Shown here: in pieces, positions 6,356-13,590 of the stretch
Layout: each line of letters begins with the position of its first letter
Position numbering within the stretch: the stretch's first letter is position 1
Source of the DNA: Planctomycetaceae bacterium
Lineage (GTDB): Bacteria > Planctomycetota > Planctomycetia > Pirellulales > Thermoguttaceae
Length of the DNA: 13,662 nucleotides
NCBI GenBank assembly: GCA_031282385.1
Contig: JAITDV010000606.1
Span: 1 to 13,662 of the forward strand
Reading direction: 5' to 3'
Notes under the pieces: generated by a model
What the model was told of the DNA's origin: nothing
The model's database searches: none
What the model saw: only the letters and a program-made list of their open reading frames with translations
Program-made: the position numbers and the translations under genes

Positions 6356-6406
6356 AACAGCACAGTATATCAGCGTGCTTCCGGTAATTGTCCGGATTGC
6401 AATATT

Positions 6407-9400
6407 ATGTCAACAATACACAATCCGACAAATCTCAAAATAAATACAGGCACGTTGTTAAGCCAGATATCACTTGCCCGCACGAATGATGCCTTGACGA
6501 AATCTATTCGCAACATTTCTACCGGTTTACGAGTTGAATCCGGTCGAGATGATCCGGTTGGTTTTATTGCCGGCAGCTCTATGCGTACCGACTTGGTTTC
6601 AATGAAACAAGCAGTTTCAAACAGCCAACGTGCCGATAAAGCAATTTCATTGATCGATAGTACACTTGCCAATGTTAATAGTCTTCTGAATGATCTACGC
6701 GGTATTGTTACTCAAGCCGCAAACACCGGCGTTGAAAATACCGCAACAATAGCATCCCTACAACTACAAGCCGACGCAATCATCAACGTAATTGACTACT
6801 ACTCCACTTCAACAACTTTCAACGGACAAAAATTACTTGACGGCTCGCTTGATTTTAACTTGATCGGCGCCGACACAACTGACTTACAAAAAGTTGATAT
6901 TCGTCAAGCTAATTTTATTGGGCGCACCGAAAAAGATATAGTTGCGGAAATTATTGCACCGCCGACCCGTGCAGAATTATATTACCCGCTCGGCGGACTT
7001 GCCAACGATACAATATTCACAATAGGCGGCACAAACGGATATCAAATTTTCAATTTTGACAAAACCGCATCATTAAGCGATATTGCCAACGCTGTTAATC
7101 TTTACAGTGATGCTACCGGAGTCGCCGCAAAAGTTCACGCACAAGGAACAACTGGTTCCACGTCAATCAGTTCTTACGGGAAAAATAACGACATCATTTT
7201 AACCGCAAGCAGAACCGGTAAGGAAAACGGTAATTTTGTTGTTAAATATTCTGCGCCGAAACAAGGTAATGAGTCCGCGTTCTTAAATGTTGCTCAAGGA
7301 TACGGCAACGATCCGACGGTTATTGAGGTTGTTTTACAGACAGAAAAATGGTCAAATGCAGAATACATATTTAATAAATCTGGTGATAGTATTGCCGACA
7401 ATGAATTCAAGATTGTTGCTAAATATGCAGGCGCTGAATTTAATAACGTCAATTTTGAAATAAACAATATTTTTGGCAATACAAACGGAGCAGTGCCGGG
7501 TATAGATGTTGATCTTACACAATCACCGAAAGTTTTTCGTATCAATATTTCATACAACGAAAATAACCCAAACGATCCTACAAATACGACTGTGCAAAAT
7601 CTTGCGTCTTGGATTGCGGATTCGCCGATTGCGAATTATTTTGAGTTGCAACATACAGGTCAATCGGATGGCAGCGGCGTAATTATTCCCGACAGCAAAA
7701 TTGAAACACTAAAAGAAGGCGTCAACGGCGGTACAATAACTTCAACCGCCGAACAAATCGCAACATTGATAAACACATCGCCATTATTAAAAAATCCCGA
7801 CGGTTCCGGTCGGCTCTCCGCAACAATACCATCTGATGCGCTTGGAATCGGTACTGTTTCACCGTTTTTTGACGCGGCTTATTACGGTTCACCGCAAGAA
7901 AATAATTACCTGCAATTTCTCGCACCTGAAAATTCACCAACAATCAAATTTGTCTCAAATCCAAATGAATTGCTTTCAATAGATGCAACAAGCGAACCGC
8001 CCGTCTATAGTTATGCAATCGCAGAAATTCAAGGACTTGATCCTGATACTTCTTTCACAATAAAATCACGCGACTCCAAATTAGAGAACAATAACGTAAC
8101 GATAATTATGCGTGATGCGGTTGATGAATCGGCAATTTTTGATCCGGAAAAAAACGCGGTTGTGATTTCTGTCGATTTCACAGGCAGACAAAACGGCACT
8201 AATCCGAACGGAGCATTCACAATGAATGATCTTGTTCAAATGGTGGAAAATGACGCTTTATTAGGACAACGTTTTACAGTTATTCCGCAATCCGGTTATG
8301 ACAAGTCGAATCCGCCAAAGTTTACGAATGAAGCATATATCGGAATTAACGCAGAGTTAGGTAAAACTTCAGGCGGGCTTATTTCTGCGGGTACAGTTGT
8401 AGTGCATCTTGAAACTGATGCGAATGGAATTGTCAAAACGACGGCAAATGATCTTGTCAAATTTTTCAATGATCCGCCGACAGATGACGCTAAAGCTGTG
8501 TTGGATAAACTTGGAATAAGTGTGTCGGTTATAAGTCCGGGTAATACAAACGAAACTGTTTCAACAACCGGAAATTCAGAGATCGGTACAGGTTTACTTC
8601 ACGCAACAGTTGAAGATAAAGACAATAAAAACGAAACAGCAAATTCTGAATGGAATTTTGGCGCAATTGAATTTAGTAGAAATTTACCGGATGATGTTAA
8701 AGCGTCGGCGTTGTTGCTTGCCCGTAATGGAATTGATGCGACGTTTCAAGTTACGGCACGTAGCGCTGATGCAAAATATGATGGTACAGAGATTGTAGTC
8801 GTGTCAGACGGCTCAGGTACAAATGTTTCTTACGATGCGCAATCGAAACAAATTACTATCAGTATTGATCCTGATGATCCTCCAACATCGCAAAAAATCG
8901 TAGAATTAATCAATTCTACAGAAAGTGTAGCCGATCATTTTGTAGCTGCAATTCCGAATTCCGCAAGCGTACCACCTGGCTCCCAACCTGGAAGTGCCCC
9001 CATATCGGTTGGGGACAGGGGTACGCTGCGGGCGTTTTATTCTGATGAAGTTGTTACCGGTTCTGCCGGAGTGTCAATGCTTGGCAGCAGTGATAGTGAA
9101 GATATGGGATTGACGTTTTATTCTGTTGAATATGGCAGCGCGGAGTTTGTCGAGGTTGTTGCGGGACAAGGTACAAATTTCCCAGTCAGAGATAAATACG
9201 GTGCGATCAAAGAACATGTTTACGGAAGTGATATTGTTGCGTTTATCAATAACCAGGCAACAATTGGTAAAGGCAGAATTGCAATGACATCAACATCTGA
9301 TCTTGATATGTCAATTTGGTTTGACGGTGAAGTAAACGAAGGCGAAGTAATCGGTTTTAGAGTAGCAAGCGGCGGAGTTCTGATTCAACTAGGACCGATT

Positions 9401-9802
9401 GCAACATCAAGTCAACAGGCAAGAATAAGTGTTCCAAGTATTCATAGCAGTCAACTTGGCGGTGTGAGCGGTTATTTGTCTGACATAAAATCAAACGGAA
9501 TACGTGATTTGATAACCGATGTAAACGCCGCTTTCACAATTGTTGATGAGGTAATAGTTGAAATATCTGAGTTGAGATCGAGGTTGGGAGCATTTCAAAA
9601 AAGTCGAATTGAACCTAATATTGACAACATCTCAGATTCAATCGAAATAGAAACAGGTGCAATGAGTGATATTATTGATACAGATTTTGCAGTTGAATCT
9701 TCAGAGTTATTACGCCAACAACTATTAATGCAATCCAACATATCCGTACTACAAATGTCAATGCAATCACGCCAAATGTTGTTAGGATTACTAACAGGTT
9801 GA
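6407..9802 (+). CDS. Giant flagellin, 1131 aa
   Basis: This is the structural subunit of the flagellar filament. Residues 1-150 are a typical flagellin N-terminal D0/D1 region: LSQISLARTNDALTKSIRNI, STGLRVESGRDDPVGFIAGS, then helices to FNGQKLLDGSLDFN. The last 100 residues are the C-terminal D1/D0 region, with LRSRLGAFQKSRIEPNIDNI, IDTDFAVESSELLRQQLLMQ and MLLGLLTG. The 'FIAGSSMR...AVSNSQRADKAI' style is planctomycete-like. Ordinary flagellins are 280-500 residues; here about 880 residues are inserted, as outer domains. They include a hook-IN-like motif near residues 204-245 and at least three degenerate modules near 331-415, 540-628 and 775-850 (pattern FxIxA...V...YD...K.I.ISID...I.....IN). 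There is no signal peptide, as expected for type III export. The stop is TGA. No other flagellar gene is nearby, so it is probably monocistronic. Confidence 0.9.
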   Translation: MSTIHNPTNLKINTGTLLSQISLARTNDALTKSIRNISTGLRVESGRDDPVGFIAGSSMRTDLVSMKQAVSNSQRADKAISLIDSTLANVNSLLNDLRGIVTQAANTGVENTATIASLQLQADAIINVIDYYSTSTTFNGQKLLDGSLDFNLIGADTTDLQKVDIRQANFIGRTEKDIVAEIIAPPTRAELYYPLGGLANDTIFTIGGTNGYQIFNFDKTASLSDIANAVNLYSDATGVAAKVHAQGTTGSTSISSYGKNNDIILTASRTGKENGNFVVKYSAPKQGNESAFLNVAQGYGNDPTVIEVVLQTEKWSNAEYIFNKSGDSIADNEFKIVAKYAGAEFNNVNFEINNIFGNTNGAVPGIDVDLTQSPKVFRINISYNENNPNDPTNTTVQNLASWIADSPIANYFELQHTGQSDGSGVIIPDSKIETLKEGVNGGTITSTAEQIATLINTSPLLKNPDGSGRLSATIPSDALGIGTVSPFFDAAYYGSPQENNYLQFLAPENSPTIKFVSNPNELLSIDATSEPPVYSYAIAEIQGLDPDTSFTIKSRDSKLENNNVTIIMRDAVDESAIFDPEKNAVVISVDFTGRQNGTNPNGAFTMNDLVQMVENDALLGQRFTVIPQSGYDKSNPPKFTNEAYIGINAELGKTSGGLISAGTVVVHLETDANGIVKTTANDLVKFFNDPPTDDAKAVLDKLGISVSVISPGNTNETVSTTGNSEIGTGLLHATVEDKDNKNETANSEWNFGAIEFSRNLPDDVKASALLLARNGIDATFQVTARSADAKYDGTEIVVVSDGSGTNVSYDAQSKQITISIDPDDPPTSQKIVELINSTESVADHFVAAIPNSASVPPGSQPGSAPISVGDRGTLRAFYSDEVVTGSAGVSMLGSSDSEDMGLTFYSVEYGSAEFVEVVAGQGTNFPVRDKYGAIKEHVYGSDIVAFINNQATIGKGRIAMTSTSDLDMSIWFDGEVNEGEVIGFRVASGGVLIQLGPIATSSQQARISVPSIHSSQLGGVSGYLSDIKSNGIRDLITDVNAAFTIVDEVIVEISELRSRLGAFQKSRIEPNIDNISDSIEIETGAMSDIIDTDFAVESSELLRQQLLMQSNISVLQMSMQSRQMLLGLLTG

Positions 9803-9850
9803 ACAACAATTCAATCACGAGCTGACGACAAACCAAAAAGGAAATTAAAG

Positions 9851-9867
9851 TGCGAACAGTTTAAAAC
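9851..9867 (+). repeat. 17-bp direct repeat, copy 2
   Basis: TGCGAACAGTTTAAAAC, one mismatch from 6241-6257. It lies between the convergent ends of the flagellin gene and the Sel1-like pseudogene; no hairpin or T-run makes it a terminator. Confidence 0.7.
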
Positions 9868-9886
9868 CTTATTTATCCAATTCCTC

Positions 9887-10183
9887 TTAGTAGTCAGAAT
9901 TTTCAGACGCTTTCTTTGTCCATTCCCGATACTTTGCATCATCTCCTGTACAACCGTTCAATCCGAAACAATAGACAAGTGCCAGAGAATACTGCGCAGC
10001 AGGATTATCCTTTTTGGCTTCGGTTTCCAAAATATTTTTGGGCGTTTGCCAAGTAATTTCGGCAACGCCTCCGTTTTCTCCGGCAACAACAAAGGGCGCG
10101 CCGTTAAAGTTGTACTGGTTAATAAGTGTTCACACGCCCAAAGTTAGAACGAGGACTACAATCGTTTTCAAAGTTTTTCTCAT
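9887..10183 (-). pseudogene. Secreted Sel1-repeat protein interrupted by an in-frame TGA
   Basis: From the ATG at 10183 the frame reads MRKTLKTIVVLVLTLGV, TGA at codon 18 (10132-10130), then TLINQYNFNGAPFVVAGENG and on to TAA at 9889-9887, 98 codons in all. The first 17 residues are a classic signal peptide (two lysines, one arginine, then a hydrophobic core). The C-terminal part (EAKKDNPAAQYSLALVYCFG, GDDAKYREWTKKASENSDY) is a Sel1/TPR-like repeat. A single base change from TGG would explain the stop. Coding character on both sides of the TGA is good, so this is a recent pseudogene, a sequencing error or, least likely, readthrough. It shares a 55-bp upstream block with the large WD40/Sel1 gene. 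No Shine-Dalgarno is seen. Confidence 0.65.
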
Positions 10184-10195
10184 GTTTGTTTAAAT

Positions 10196-10250
10196 TGGTT
10201 AAATGGTTAAAAAGTTAATTGGTTAAGGGTTAATATTTCAGTGGAGTTTT
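10196..10250 (-). promoter_or_regulatory. 55-bp upstream block with TTAACC units, copy 1
   Basis: Identical to 12608-12662 except one base (T at 10242, C at 12654). Read toward the gene it holds five TTAAC(C/T) units spaced 7, 8, 8 and 8 bases. It ends 12 bases before the ATG of the Sel1-like pseudogene. Its position before two related genes suggests a shared promoter, operator or leader; the alternative is a dispersed repeat. Confidence 0.65.
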
Positions 10251-10282
10251 CGTTTTTCTCTTAACCTCGCCATGTGTGTGAT

Positions 10283-10369
10283 TAGTGGATAGTGGAGAGT
10301 TGAGAACGTCGCCGACGGAATTATTACCGCAACATGTTTTCCGCCTGCGACACTTTCCACTTTCCACTA
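10283..10369. repeat. Inverted repeat 1 of non-coding tract
   Basis: TAGTGGATAGTGGAGAG (10283-10299) pairs with CTTTCCACTTTCCACTA (10353-10369) at 15 of 17 positions, with 53 bases between. The arms are themselves tandem repeats of a TGGANAG-like unit. Confidence 0.7.
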
Positions 10370-10420
10370 AAAAAAGTAAACTCCGCCGCTAACTATACTA
10401 AAAATTGTTATAAATCGGTT

Positions 10421-10495
10421 GTTTTGTTTAAGGTGAAATTTAACGTATTTATTCCCGTAGGGAATGATACGTTAAATTTTACCTTAAACAAAAAC
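10421..10495. repeat. Inverted repeat 2: near-perfect 75-bp hairpin
   Basis: Arms 10421-10456 and 10460-10495 are complementary over about 35 bases, with two mismatches and one extra base, around a three-base GTA loop. The outer ends read GTTTTGTTTAAGG and CCTTAAACAAAAAC. Much too long and too perfect for an ordinary terminator. Confidence 0.85.
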
Positions 10496-10540
10496 GCAAC
10501 TATTCAGTTGATTGTTTTTTACATTTACGGAAATTAATTA

Positions 10541-10734
10541 CCAACCTCATTTCCAACCTAATTTTTCCGAACCAAACAACCTCAGTAGCGACAATTTCCC
10601 AACAAACCAACCTCACTACTTCATTGTTACTTCCCATTGATCATTTTTAATGAGGTAATGAGGTTAGGATATTTTTTTCCTTTTTGCTACTGAGGTTGTT
10701 TTGTTCAGAAAAATTAGGTTGAAAATAAGGTTGG
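10541..10734. mobile_element. Inverted repeat 3: 194-bp palindromic MITE-like element
   Basis: The outer arms (10541-10591 and about 10684-10734) match as inverted repeats at roughly 45 of 51 positions, from CCAACCTCATTTCCAACCTA on the left to AGGTTGAAAATAAGGTTGG on the right. A second, looser pair, CCAACCTCACTACTTCATT and AATGAGGTAATGAGGTTAGG, sits inside. The whole segment is almost one palindrome built from AACCTCA/TGAGGTT words. There is no gene inside. A non-autonomous element or a folded RNA are both possible. Confidence 0.65.
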
Positions 10735-10835
10735 TTTGCATGACCAAGCAACATCGATGGTTGCCGGTTGAGTATTCATTGTCAAGGTAACGGCAACATC
10801 CCTGCTGCCGTGAACGATTACAAATTATTTAACGC

Positions 10836-12593
10836 TTAAAAATTCTTTTCCAAAAATTCTTGGGCTTCGGGAAGTCCTTGTTTTGCCGCTTTGCGTATCC
10901 ATTTCTTCGCTTCCGTCTTATTTCCCGCACCATAGTATGTTCCACCGAGAAAAAACTGCGCCGGCGCAAATTCTTGTTCCACCGCCTTGCGAAGCCACTT
11001 CATCCCTTCATCACCATCCGCCGCAACGCCTTTACCTGCTAAGTAGCAGAAACCGAGAACAAGCTGTGCCGGCGCAAATCCTTGTTCCGCCATTTTGCGA
11101 AACCATTTGACTTCCTCTTTAAGGTCTTCTGAATGGGTTGTTCTTTTCATGTAGAACATTCCAATCCCACCCTGTAAGTTAATATCTCCTTGTTCTATTG
11201 CCTTACGATGCCACTTCACAGCTTCGTCCAAATCCTGCTTAACGCCTTCACCTTCAGCGTAATGTGAACCGATCGCGTTCTGCGCTGGCGCATATCCTTG
11301 TTCTGCCGCCTTGCGATACCACTTCGTTGCTTCGCTCACATCTTTCGTTACACCTTCGCCTAAGAGGTATCGGTTTCCCAAAAGATACTGTTCCTGTGCA
11401 TCGCCTGCCTCTGCCTTTTTAGCGACATTAATAATCATCTGCCCAACATCCCAAATTCGGGCGGTCTTGTCCCGACTTGCGGTCACCACCTTCTTGCCGT
11501 CGGGGGAAAAGGAGGCTGATTTCACATCGTCGGTATGCCCATTGAGTTGTAGTAATTCCTTTCCCGTTTCCGCATTCCAAATTCGGGCGGTCTTGTCATC
11601 ACCTGCGGTCACCACCTTCTTGCCGTCGGGGGAAAAGGAGGCTGAGTTCACATCGTCGGTATGTCCCTTGAGTTGTAGTAATTCCTTTCCGGTTTCCGCA
11701 TTCCAAATTCGGGCGGTTTTGTCCCAACTTGCGGTAACCACATTCTTGCCGTCGGGCGAAAAGGAGGCAGAGTCCACATAGTTGGTATGCCCATTGAGTT
11801 GGAGTAATTCCTTTCCTGTTTCCGCATTCCAGATTCGGGCGGTCTTGTCCCAACTTGCAGTAACCACATTCTTGCCGTCGGGGGAAAAGGAGGCTGAGAT
11901 CACATAGTCGGAGGTATGCCCCTTGAGTTGTAGTAATTCCTTTCCGGTTTCCGCATTCCAAATTCGGGCGGTCTTGTCATCACCTGTGGTCACCACCTTC
12001 TTGCCGTCGGGGGAAAAGGAGGCTAAGTTCACATCGTCGGTATGTCCCAGTTGTAGTAATTCCTTTCCTGTTTCCGCATTCCAAATTCGGGTGGTCTTGT
12101 CCCAACTTGCGGTAACCACCTTCTTGCCGTCGGGGGAAAAGGAGGCTGATTTCACACCGTCGGTATGCCCCTTGAGTTGTACTAATTTCTTTCCCGTTTT
12201 CGTATCCACAATTCGGGCAGTCTTGTAATAACAAGTAACTACCTTCTCGCCATCGGGGGAAAAGGAGGCAGCATGCCCATTGAGAATCAGCGTAACAGCG
12301 GAGTCCTCACTTTTGGTTAGAACTTCAGATTGGTACAACATCGCCACAATAACCAACGGTACCACCAAAACCAAGGCTATTTGTATCGCCATTAACCGGA
12401 ATGAGCCGGGCGAATAGGCAGTGCGGTACGGGTCATTATTAAATGGTGTACCGTGTTCGTTTTTATTCAGAGTGATAGGCGTTGTGCTATTGTTTTCGTT
12501 TTCGGAGGGTTGTTGTCCTAAACGGCAACCGCAATTATTGCAAAATTTCGCATTGGGTTGAACAATTTCACTTCCACAGTTGCTACAATACAT
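10836..12593 (-). CDS. Zinc-ribbon, membrane-anchored WD40-Sel1 protein, 585 aa
   Basis: The domains in order are: an N-terminal zinc ribbon (C3, C6, C18, C21 in MYCSNCG...FCNNCG), a polar linker, one membrane segment near residues 66-87 (LMAIQIALVLVVPLVIVAML), seven WD40 blades near 101-388, and about five Sel1 repeats to the C-terminus (pattern AQxxLGxxYxxGxGVxxDxxEAxKWxRKAAEQG). Blades carry GHTDDVNSASFSPDGKKVV and end KTARIWNAETGKELLQL. Seven blades would close one propeller. Such proteins are scaffolds for protein complexes, common in planctomycetes; the partner is unknown. Blades are nearly identical at DNA level. Blade 1 is short (NGHAASFSPDG), one blade junction lacks a residue (LQLGHT) and the next has an extra one (HTSDYV). 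The start has AAGGAA at 8 bases, with the 55-bp TTAACC block just upstream. Confidence 0.85.
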   Translation of the reverse strand: MYCSNCGSEIVQPNAKFCNNCGCRLGQQPSENENNSTTPITLNKNEHGTPFNNDPYRTAYSPGSFRLMAIQIALVLVVPLVIVAMLYQSEVLTKSEDSAVTLILNGHAASFSPDGEKVVTCYYKTARIVDTKTGKKLVQLKGHTDGVKSASFSPDGKKVVTASWDKTTRIWNAETGKELLQLGHTDDVNLASFSPDGKKVVTTGDDKTARIWNAETGKELLQLKGHTSDYVISASFSPDGKNVVTASWDKTARIWNAETGKELLQLNGHTNYVDSASFSPDGKNVVTASWDKTARIWNAETGKELLQLKGHTDDVNSASFSPDGKKVVTAGDDKTARIWNAETGKELLQLNGHTDDVKSASFSPDGKKVVTASRDKTARIWDVGQMIINVAKKAEAGDAQEQYLLGNRYLLGEGVTKDVSEATKWYRKAAEQGYAPAQNAIGSHYAEGEGVKQDLDEAVKWHRKAIEQGDINLQGGIGMFYMKRTTHSEDLKEEVKWFRKMAEQGFAPAQLVLGFCYLAGKGVAADGDEGMKWLRKAVEQEFAPAQFFLGGTYYGAGNKTEAKKWIRKAAKQGLPEAQEFLEKNF

Positions 12594-12607
12594 TTTTTGT
12601 TTCCTTA

Positions 12608-12662
12608 TGGTTAAATGGTTAAAAAGTTAATTGGTTAAGGGTTAATATTTCAGCGGAGTTTT
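12608..12662 (-). promoter_or_regulatory. 55-bp upstream block with TTAACC units, copy 2
   Basis: The second copy of the 10196-10250 block, 14 bases before the ATG of the WD40/Sel1 gene and after the end of the 180-residue gene. The Shine-Dalgarno of the large gene (AAGGAA) lies in the short unshared part, so the block is upstream of translation signals and could be promoter, operator or 5' leader. Confidence 0.65.
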
Positions 12663-12677
12663 TTATAACATCGTCAA

Positions 12678-13220
12678 CTATCGAATTTGATTGCGGGCGA
12701 TGGTCTCATCAAACAGGTTTCCTTCGTCATCCATTCCGATTGGGTGTGAACAGCGGTCAAGCCATTCTTCGTCGGCAAGTTCAGGAATCGGTTCGGCGTC
12801 GCACTGTGTCTTAAATCGTTCAACACAATGAGCAACAACATCATCAAAGATATTGACCCAAATGAGTTGAAACAATTGCCAACTCTCATCGTCCGGCAAA
12901 TGCAACAGGATAATTAACGTTTTGCCGTTATGGACATATTGCCCCAAACAAAGAAAATGCGCACCGTGAAGAGCAACACAATGACCGGTGTCGGTTAGCG
13001 CAAAGGCGGACATATCTTTCATGTGATTGGAACAGATTGCATATCGGTGTGTTTTTACCATACCGCCGATACGGGAACTTGCATCGGTAAAGCCGCGTTC
13101 CAACAGGATTAACATTTTTTTATACTTTGCCGCAAATTTTTCCGGCAAATTGACGTCGCGGACGAACATTTGTAAATCCGGCAAGGTATTATTCAGAACA
13201 GTTTCTATTTTTTCTCGCAT
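12678..13220 (-). CDS. Unidentified protein, 180 aa, probably 5'-truncated
   Basis: From the ATG at 13220 the product begins MREKIETVLNNTLPDLQMFV and ends SHPIGMDDEGNLFDETIARN plus QIR. It has a mixed alpha/beta look, with strands such as CVALHGAHFLCLGQYV and LIILLHLPDDES, and several cysteines and histidines but no motif I recognise. Upstream, the same frame stays open for 36 more codons, and those read like protein: GLFNWFFGKHSSPKKSATAV and onward. That opening is typical of a cytoplasmic N-terminus, but no ATG, GTG or TTG is available before a stop at 13331-13329. The extension starts exactly where the terminal repeat of element B ends. The gene is probably cut at its 5' end by that element and may now start at 13220 or be inactive. 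It lies 84 bases upstream of the WD40/Sel1 gene on the same strand. Confidence 0.55.
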   Translation of the reverse strand: MREKIETVLNNTLPDLQMFVRDVNLPEKFAAKYKKMLILLERGFTDASSRIGGMVKTHRYAICSNHMKDMSAFALTDTGHCVALHGAHFLCLGQYVHNGKTLIILLHLPDDESWQLFQLIWVNIFDDVVAHCVERFKTQCDAEPIPELADEEWLDRCSHPIGMDDEGNLFDETIARNQIR

Positions 13221-13317
13221 ATTATCGGCGTCGTTGCGCGTATTATTGGCGTTGTCTTGGACAACGGCGGTTGCCGACTTTTTCGGCGAAGAATGTTTAC
13301 CGAAAAACCAATTAAAT

Positions 13318-13425
13318 AGACCTTTTCTCTAACCCTCTCTATCGCCTCCGGCATGGCACCGAATTTTATTTTTTTCAAAGATTTTATTTTTTAAGTTTTG
13401 TATTTTTAGGTTAGAGAGCAGGTTT
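13318..13425. mobile_element. MITE-like element B, same terminal repeats as element A
   Basis: The left end AGACCTTTTCTCTAACC (13318-13334) is identical to the left end of element A. The right end (13402-13425, ATTTTTAGGTTAGAGAGCAG and on) is its inverted copy, with 21 of 24 positions shared with 1445-1468. The interior is about 70 bases, T-rich, with no gene and unlike the hairpin core of element A. It sits at the 5' end of the 180-residue gene. Shared ends with unrelated interiors fit a non-autonomous repeat family. Confidence 0.5.
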
Positions 13426-13443
13426 ATTTTACCTATTACCTGT

Positions 13444-13461
13444 GTGGCACGAACTTGCCAC
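13444..13461. repeat. REP-like hairpin GTGGCA/TGCCAC
   Basis: GTGGCA (13444-13449) and TGCCAC (13456-13461) flank the six-base loop CGAACT. A compact GC-rich palindrome in AT-rich non-coding DNA with no T-run, so a dispersed REP-like sequence is likely. Confidence 0.6.
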
Positions 13462-13568
13462 CCGTTAAACAGTGATAAATCAGTAAGAAGCGTATAACCA
13501 ATGAAATTATAGTCAATATGGGGAATTTTTCGTGCTTGTTACGAAATACCACCATTACCCCAACGAGA

Positions 13569-13590
13569 CCTGACATCTCTCAGGCTTTTT
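13569..13590 (+). terminator. Possible intrinsic terminator
   Basis: CCTGA (13569-13573) and TCAGG (13580-13584) around CATCTC, followed by C and five T's on the plus strand. The stem is short, and no plus-strand gene is seen between the flagellin and here, so the call is weak. Confidence 0.3.

Larger units (their letters stand above)
5783..6406. other. Intergenic region upstream of flagellin, no supported gene
   Basis: An AT-rich gap of 624 bases separates the divergent phage remnant and flagellin gene. No frame of convincing length or family is seen; a plus-strand 18-codon frame at 5983 looks like chance. It holds a small inverted repeat AAACGCC/GGCGTTT (5933-5958), one copy of a 17-bp repeat (6241-6257) and a hairpin in the flagellin leader (6305-6355). 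The flagellin promoter should be here, but I cannot point to convincing sigma boxes. The phage operon would also need a promoter at its right end. Confidence 0.6.
10184..10835. other. Non-coding tract with successive long palindromes
   Basis: The 650 bases between the Sel1-like pseudogene and the end of the WD40/Sel1 gene contain no supported gene. Longer frames here, such as 10334-10537 plus, are made of the palindromes themselves. The tract holds the 55-bp TTAACC block, then inverted repeats at 10283-10369, 10421-10495 and 10541-10734, and a weaker imperfect stem GATGGTTGCCG/CGGCAACATC (10756-10800) just downstream of the large gene. Confidence 0.75.

Noticed and set aside
9887..10183. TGA recoded as tryptophan in this organism
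   Set aside because: The flagellin ends cleanly in TGA after its conserved C-terminus, so TGA works as a stop here.
10334..10537. 67-codon plus-strand frame
   Set aside because: Most of it is the two arms of the 75-bp hairpin; no start signals and no protein-like pattern.
10250..10740. Retron-like or CRISPR-like interpretation of the repeats
   Set aside because: No reverse transcriptase or cas-like gene in the window, and repeats are inverted and unequal rather than regularly spaced direct repeats.
11311..12228. Repetitive plus-strand and other-frame open frames over the WD40 region
   Set aside because: They are shadows of the repeated WD40 DNA; the repeat keeps all frames open.
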